From: TMP-24 sp031376305
GTDB taxonomy: Bacteria > Pseudomonadota > Alphaproteobacteria > Rhodobacterales > Rhodobacteraceae
Direction of reading: 5' to 3'
DNA: 10,316 nt
NCBI GenBank assembly: GCA_031376305.1
Contig: JANMDM010000189.1
Span: 1 to 10,316, forward strand
The position numbers and the translations under genes were made by a program. Shown here in pieces: positions 6,709 through 10,316 of this stretch. Under the pieces are notes generated by a model that was not told the DNA's origin, made no database searches, and worked only from the letters and a program-made list of their open reading frames with translations. Within the stretch, counting starts at the first letter, position 1. Each line of letters opens with the position of its first letter.

Positions 6709-7962
6709 TTAAGTGTCGGAAAGATTACAGAAATTGACGATAAAGGCCGCGAGGGCGATGATACCGTCGTAGTAGTCTGCCAGCGGAACGCGTTCCTCAA
6801 AGGTGTGGCAGATCGAGATGTCGCCGGGGCCACAGTAAACCGCAGGGCAACCAATGGGGCCTGTCAAGAAGGGCAGTTCCGACCAGAAATGCGCGCCAGC
6901 GATCTGCCCTGCACCAGCCTTTGTGGTGCTCAGATACTGAGAGAGGCGTTGCACTGCGGGATGATCAGCGGCAGTTTCCGCCGCCGATCCACCCCGCGGA
7001 TGGTCCCGCCCGGCGGGCCAGTCGATTTCGACCGTGATATCGGGCAACGTAGCCGATTGGATCACGTGTTCCAGCGCCATTGCTGCGGCTTCCAGATCTT
7101 CATCCGGCAACACCTTGCGGATCAACGACAGACGGCACTCTCCCGGAACGGCGATAAGGCCGCCGCCCTCGATCCCGGTCACCAGCGCGAAAGCCCGCCC
7201 CAGAAGCGGATGCTCGGCGCGCGCGGCGATTTCGTCGGAATGCTTCCAGATCGCTGCAAGGATGGCATGTGTGGCCTTCAGCGCATCCACGCCGAGTTCG
7301 GGCCGCCCAAAATAGGCGGAACGGCCACGAACGGTGATATCGGCAATGAAAAAACCGATCTGGACTGGCAGCACCTTTAGCTGAGTTGGCTCGACATAGA
7401 TTGCGAAATCCGGGCGCGGGATATCGCCAGCCACGACCCGTGCAGCATAGGCCTGTACCCCGGCGCTGATGCCGGTGCCGGGCTCGCCGCTTTCCTCGTC
7501 ACCCACGAAGGCATAAGAAACCGTGCCCTTCAGCATCAGGCCCGCGCGGTCGATCAGATCAAGCGCGGCAAGGCTGGCACAAATCCCGGCCTTGAGATCG
7601 GCAGCCCCGCGCCCCCAAAGCTCCCCATTGATCACCACCCCGCCGAAGGGGTTTTCCTGCGGCTGGCCGACCCAGTGTTCGGCCCATCCCCGCGCCTGCA
7701 CCGTGTCGGTATGCCCCATGAACAACAGGCGCGGCCCGTTTGTGCCTTCGCGCGAGCCGCGGATATTGGGGCGGCCGGGCAGGAAATCTTCGACAATGGG
7801 CGACAGCCCCAACCGCGCCATTTCTGGCTGCAAGACCGCAACCATATTGGCTTCATGACCGGTGACACTTTCAGCGGCGACAGCACTTTGCAGCAGCGCA
7901 AGAGCATACTGCGCATCGAAGGCGGCGCGCAGGCGGGTAAGGGTTTCGGTGCGCTGCGTCAT
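6709..7962 (-). CDS. M20-family metallo-amidohydrolase (ArgE/DapE-type deacylase or peptidase)
   Basis: The 417-residue product carries the dinuclear zinc site of the M20 family: His84 and Asp86 in GHTDTV (83-88), bridging Asp122 in GRGAADLKAG (118-127), catalytic Glu156 with Glu157 in GDEESGE, Glu191 in YVEPT, and His386 in ISICHTFEERV. Members hydrolyse an amide bond next to a carboxylate, as in acetylornithine, succinyl-diaminopimelate and acyl amino acids. No signal peptide is seen, so it should act on imported ligand in the cytosol. One deviation is that the lid/dimer motif, normally GxxxH followed by RPxxGxxA, reads GRSAYFGRPELGVDA (213-227), with Tyr217 where His is usual. The start at 7962 overlaps the ROK stop as ATGA. 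The frame extends upstream to 8139, but that part lies inside the ROK gene and is unlike the family. The acyl or peptide substrate cannot be named. Confidence 0.92.
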   Translation of the reverse strand: MTQRTETLTRLRAAFDAQYALALLQSAVAAESVTGHEANMVAVLQPEMARLGLSPIVEDFLPGRPNIRGSREGTNGPRLLFMGHTDTVQARGWAEHWVGQPQENPFGGVVINGELWGRGAADLKAGICASLAALDLIDRAGLMLKGTVSYAFVGDEESGEPGTGISAGVQAYAARVVAGDIPRPDFAIYVEPTQLKVLPVQIGFFIADITVRGRSAYFGRPELGVDALKATHAILAAIWKHSDEIAARAEHPLLGRAFALVTGIEGGGLIAVPGECRLSLIRKVLPDEDLEAAAMALEHVIQSATLPDITVEIDWPAGRDHPRGGSAAETAADHPAVQRLSQYLSTTKAGAGQIAGAHFWSELPFLTGPIGCPAVYCGPGDISICHTFEERVPLADYYDGIIALAAFIVNFCNLSDT

Positions 7963-9185
7963 TGCGATGCCATCCGATAGTGCAAGACATCTGGCTCTGG
8001 CAGCGCAACCTGGGCGCCTGGGGCGCCATTTGCGAATAAGGCCGTGTGCAGTTCCGTCAGACCCACAGCCACTGCGCCCGCAAGCGATGCGTGATTTCCA
8101 AGCACCGTCGTCTCGACCCGGACCGGATGCGGAAAGCAAGCCGCCAATTCGGCGCGCACGTCGCGTAAAACTTCTGCGCGCGCGCCGATTGAGCCGCCAA
8201 GGATGATCACATCAGGATTGGTCACCGCAGCGATGGCCGCCACCGCCCGCGCAAGGGTGCGCGTGACTGTCTGGAGCACCGCAATCGCGTCAGCATCCCC
8301 GGCCTTTGCAGCGGAAAATATCGAAGGAACGTCAAGCTCCTGCCCTGTGCGGCCTTTGTATCCGGCGCGAATGCCAAGCGTTCCGACAACCCGCTCCATC
8401 GCCCCGACGCGCAGCGACTCTGGCTCGAACGGATCGGCGCCGAAGGGAAGGTAGCCAAGCTCGCCCGCCGCCCCCATCGCCCCGCGCAATATTTCGCCGT
8501 TCACGATCAGGCCAGCACCAACCCCGGTGCCAAGCGCCACATAGGCAAGCTGATCCAACCCCTTGCCGCAACCGAGCCAATGCTCGCCGATCACAGCGAG
8601 GTTCACGTCATTCTCTAACATCACTTCCGTGCCACTCTCGCGGGCAATGACGGCGCGGAAGTCCATAGTATCCAATCCAGCGATATTGGGCGCAAAGTGA
8701 ACCGCACCCGTCCGCCGATCAGGCACGCCCGGACAGCCAACCACCGTTTGGCGCACTCGGGCGAAGTCCAGTTGCTTATCCGCGGCGGCACTTCGGCAAA
8801 GTCGCACGATCTGCTTGGCCACAGCCGCGCCGCCTGCTGGGTCGGTCGGCTCCAGCTTTTCGGATAAGATGTTGCCAATCAGATCAATGATTGCGACGCG
8901 AAGCTTGGTACCCCCGAGGTCAATGGCCGCCACATAGGCCGCGTCGGGCACCAGTTCATAGGTGGTAGCAGTGCGCCCGATATGGCCGCTGGTGCGGCCA
9001 ATTTCGCTGATCCAGCCATCTTCGGTGAGAATGCGAACCGTTTCAGAGATCGTCTGTTTTGAAAGCCCGGTCTGCTTTGCAATTGATGCGCGGGAGATCG
9101 GACCGCAATGAACAATGGCCTGCATCGTCATCGAAAGCGACAATTGCCGAGAAAGATTCTGAGGCGGGCTTTGCGGGGGCAGCAT
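7959..9185 (-). CDS. ROK-family transcriptional regulator (XylR/NagC-like)
   Basis: The 408-residue product has an N-terminal winged helix-turn-helix (about 18-76, with SRASIAKQTGLSKQTISETV as the HTH core) followed by the sugar-kinase-like ROK fold: DLGGTK (89-94, phosphate loop), CPGVPD (151-156), ENDVNLAVIGE (191-201), ALGTGVGAGLIVNGEILRGAMGAAGELG (217-244) and VIILGGSIGA (326-335). The usual ROK zinc motif CxCGxxGCxE is absent: after GAAGELGYLPFGADP the chain reads FEPESLRVGAMERVVGT, and the customary GEIGH histidine is Tyr245. It is first in the operon and probably represses it until the imported ligand or a derivative binds. The start at 9185 is preferred because the ATG at 9212 lies within the operator and at the predicted transcription start. 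The open frame up to 9416 is not protein-like. No convincing Shine-Dalgarno precedes either ATG. Confidence 0.9.
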   Translation of the reverse strand: MLPPQSPPQNLSRQLSLSMTMQAIVHCGPISRASIAKQTGLSKQTISETVRILTEDGWISEIGRTSGHIGRTATTYELVPDAAYVAAIDLGGTKLRVAIIDLIGNILSEKLEPTDPAGGAAVAKQIVRLCRSAAADKQLDFARVRQTVVGCPGVPDRRTGAVHFAPNIAGLDTMDFRAVIARESGTEVMLENDVNLAVIGEHWLGCGKGLDQLAYVALGTGVGAGLIVNGEILRGAMGAAGELGYLPFGADPFEPESLRVGAMERVVGTLGIRAGYKGRTGQELDVPSIFSAAKAGDADAIAVLQTVTRTLARAVAAIAAVTNPDVIILGGSIGARAEVLRDVRAELAACFPHPVRVETTVLGNHASLAGAVAVGLTELHTALFANGAPGAQVALPEPDVLHYRMASQ

Positions 9186-9192
9186 GAATGCA

Positions 9193-9225
9193 CCATTTAG
9201 TTCGTTCCTCATCCGAACTAAATGG
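9193..9225. promoter_or_regulatory. Perfect inverted repeat, likely operator of the ROK regulator
   Basis: The arms CCATTTAGTTCG (9193-9204) and CGAACTAAATGG (9214-9225) are exact reverse complements separated by 9 bp. Their centres are 21 bp apart, two helical turns, as expected for a dimeric winged-helix regulator. The core TTAGTT...AACTAA resembles the operator of the ROK repressor XylR of Bacillus as I remember it. It lies 8 bp before the preferred ROK start and overlaps the proposed -10 box, so binding should block transcription of regulator and operon together. Confidence 0.85.
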
Positions 9226-9244
9226 AAATTGTCGCACCTGTCAA
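9217..9244 (-). promoter_or_regulatory. Predicted sigma-70-type promoter of the seven-gene operon
   Basis: On the minus strand a consensus -35 box TTGACA (9244-9239) is followed after 16 bp by TTTAGT (9222-9217), which matches TATAAT at four of six positions. Transcription would start near 9210, about 25 nt before the ROK start codon at 9185. The -10 box falls inside the first arm of the inverted repeat. The placement is inferred from sequence only, and the -10 box is the weaker half. Confidence 0.6.
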
Positions 9245-9451
9245 CGATTCGATCATCCTTTGGACCCGAACAGCACCAGATGTAGATAAGTTCGGCCTTC
9301 ACAGCACGCTGCGGTTGCTTGGATGCCCGATACGAAGCGAGTTGCTCTGCACCCCACACCGCAAACCCTTTAGGATTGGCATGCTGTCGCCGATCACCTT
9401 CGAACGGCGGCAGCAACTGAAGCGGCGTGACCTCAAGGAGGGGCTATTCGG

Positions 9452-10316
9452 TCAGGCGGACGGTTCGCGGCGCAGGGCCTGCGCCATGCAGTGAATGCCG
9501 CCGCCGGTTTTGGAGATTTCGGCGGTATCCACCGCGATCACTTCGAAACCACGGGCCTTCAGCTCGCCAACAAGTTTTTGCGACGAGGTGGGGGCGATGA
9601 TCCGGTCACGGCCCAGCGACATGAAGTTGCAGCCCAAGGCCATAGTATCCTGGAACGGCACATCTATAATCTCGTGGCCTTTGGATTTCAGCCAGTCGAC
9701 GATGCCGGGTTCGGTGCAGGCCAAACAGACGGCGGTGAGTTTGGGGGCGATCGGCACCACCATCAGGTCGATATGCACATAGTATTCATCGATGAAGGCC
9801 AGACGGGTTTCCCAGCCTTCGGCTTCGAACCAGCTTTGCACCTGACGGGCGCCTTCTTCCTGGGTGCGCGCCCCGCCGCAACCGATCAGCACGCAGCCGT
9901 CCTCGATGACGTTGAAATCGCCGCCTTCGAAGGTGCCGGCGGTCACCATGTCGTAGATCGGGATGCCAAGGGCTTCATATGTGCGGATCGCCGCGTAGTT
10001 TTCGCCGCGCCGCCACCAGTTGGCCATGGCGGTGATGATGGCGCCGTAGGGGGTCATGACGCTGGAATCGCGGGAGTAAACCTGCATCGGCAGTTCAGAT
10101 TGCGGGGTGTGCATATGCACCTTGACGCCGAAATGTTCGTAAGCGGCGACCAGTTCGGCATGTTGGGATTGTGCGACCTGAATATTGCAGGGGCCTTCGC
10201 GCAGGTGCTTGCGCGACAGGCTGGAGGTCGCCAGATGGCGCAGATGCGCGGGCGAGCCCAAAAGTACATCGGTCAACGGATCGGTTTCATTGGCAAAGCC
10301 CCAGCCGGTCAGCGGC
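9452..10316 (-). CDS. Guanidine-modifying enzyme of the arginine deiminase/dimethylargininase/amidinotransferase superfamily (5' end outside window)
   Basis: The frame is open from the right edge to the TGA at 9454-9452, giving 287 visible residues. The first of them, PLTGWGFANETDPLTDVLLGSP, belong to the family's opening segment, so only a few residues are probably missing. A TTG at 10276 is within that conserved segment and is unlikely to be the start. Family motifs are YSRDS (80-84), FEGGDFNVI (129-137), His181 in YVHIDLMVV and Cys276 in the terminal GGGIHCMAQ. Cys, His and the acidic EGGD residue form the nucleophilic site that attacks guanidino carbons and releases ammonia or an amine, or transfers the amidino group. 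The C-terminal GGGxHC pattern suits dimethylargininase, arginine deiminase-like hydrolases and amidinotransferases; I cannot choose among them. It is upstream of, and apparently outside, the ROK operon, separated from it by 266 bp. No signal peptide is visible. Confidence 0.85.
   Translation of the reverse strand, partial: PLTGWGFANETDPLTDVLLGSPAHLRHLATSSLSRKHLREGPCNIQVAQSQHAELVAAYEHFGVKVHMHTPQSELPMQVYSRDSSVMTPYGAIITAMANWWRRGENYAAIRTYEALGIPIYDMVTAGTFEGGDFNVIEDGCVLIGCGGARTQEEGARQVQSWFEAEGWETRLAFIDEYYVHIDLMVVPIAPKLTAVCLACTEPGIVDWLKSKGHEIIDVPFQDTMALGCNFMSLGRDRIIAPTSSQKLVGELKARGFEVIAVDTAEISKTGGGIHCMAQALRREPSA

Noticed and set aside
7963..8139. N-terminal extension of the M20 enzyme from 8139
   Set aside because: It lies inside the ROK coding region, is Arg/Gly/Cys-rich, and is unlike M20 N-termini. 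The ATGA overlap at 7962-7959 gives a natural start.
9186..9416. N-terminal extension of the ROK protein up to 9416, or start at 9212
   Set aside because: The extension crosses the predicted promoter and operator and is not protein-like. The ATG at 9212 falls at the predicted transcription start within the inverted repeat.
9222..9494. Plus-strand small open frame of 90 codons in the intergenic region
   Set aside because: It begins inside the operator arm, runs into the 3' end of the deiminase-family gene on the other strand, has no ribosome-binding site and shows no family resemblance.

Overview
The window looks like a catabolic accessory locus of a high-G+C alphaproteobacterium, most likely a member of the Rhodobacteraceae. 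This is inferred from base composition, gene style and family membership, not from a marker gene. The window holds nine protein-coding genes, the first and last cut by the window edges. I see no RNA gene, insertion sequence, CRISPR array or origin.

Left edge (1-1458, + strand): the 3' part of a large multidomain protein. Its first visible residues are the end of an M23/LytM-type motif (HLHFQI). After a short linker comes a complete class III PLP enzyme that closely resembles the ethanolamine-phosphate / 5-phosphohydroxylysine phospho-lyase family (human ETNPPL/PHYKPL). Known bacterial relatives with this layout also carry an APH-type kinase domain further upstream, which would lie outside the window.

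Centre (1553-9185, - strand): a compact seven-gene operon. In transcription order it encodes a ROK-family regulator, an M20 metallo-deacylase/peptidase, two closely related periplasmic sugar-type binding proteins (a tandem duplication), an RbsC/FrcC-type permease, a YhfX-like PLP protein with an alanine-racemase fold, and a single-domain FrcA-type ATPase. Gaps are short, two junctions overlap as ATGA, and the permease/YhfX junction has its Shine-Dalgarno in the stop codon of the gene before. A perfect 9-bp hairpin sits between the second binding protein and the permease. The operon and the left-edge gene converge, with 94 bp between them.

Control region (9186-9451): a perfect 12-9-12 bp inverted repeat overlaps a likely -10 box behind a consensus -35 (TTGACA), just before the ROK gene. 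This is the expected layout of an autoregulated ROK operator controlling the whole operon.

Right edge (9452-10316, - strand): the 3' part of a guanidine-modifying enzyme of the arginine deiminase/dimethylargininase/amidinotransferase superfamily, with its catalytic Cys and His visible.

Taken together, the operon appears to import a ligand through a sugar-type (CUT2) transporter but to process it with amino-acid-type enzymes (an M20 amide hydrolase and a YhfX-like PLP protein). That combination suggests an amino-acid or amine conjugate as substrate. The exact compound cannot be read from the sequence.
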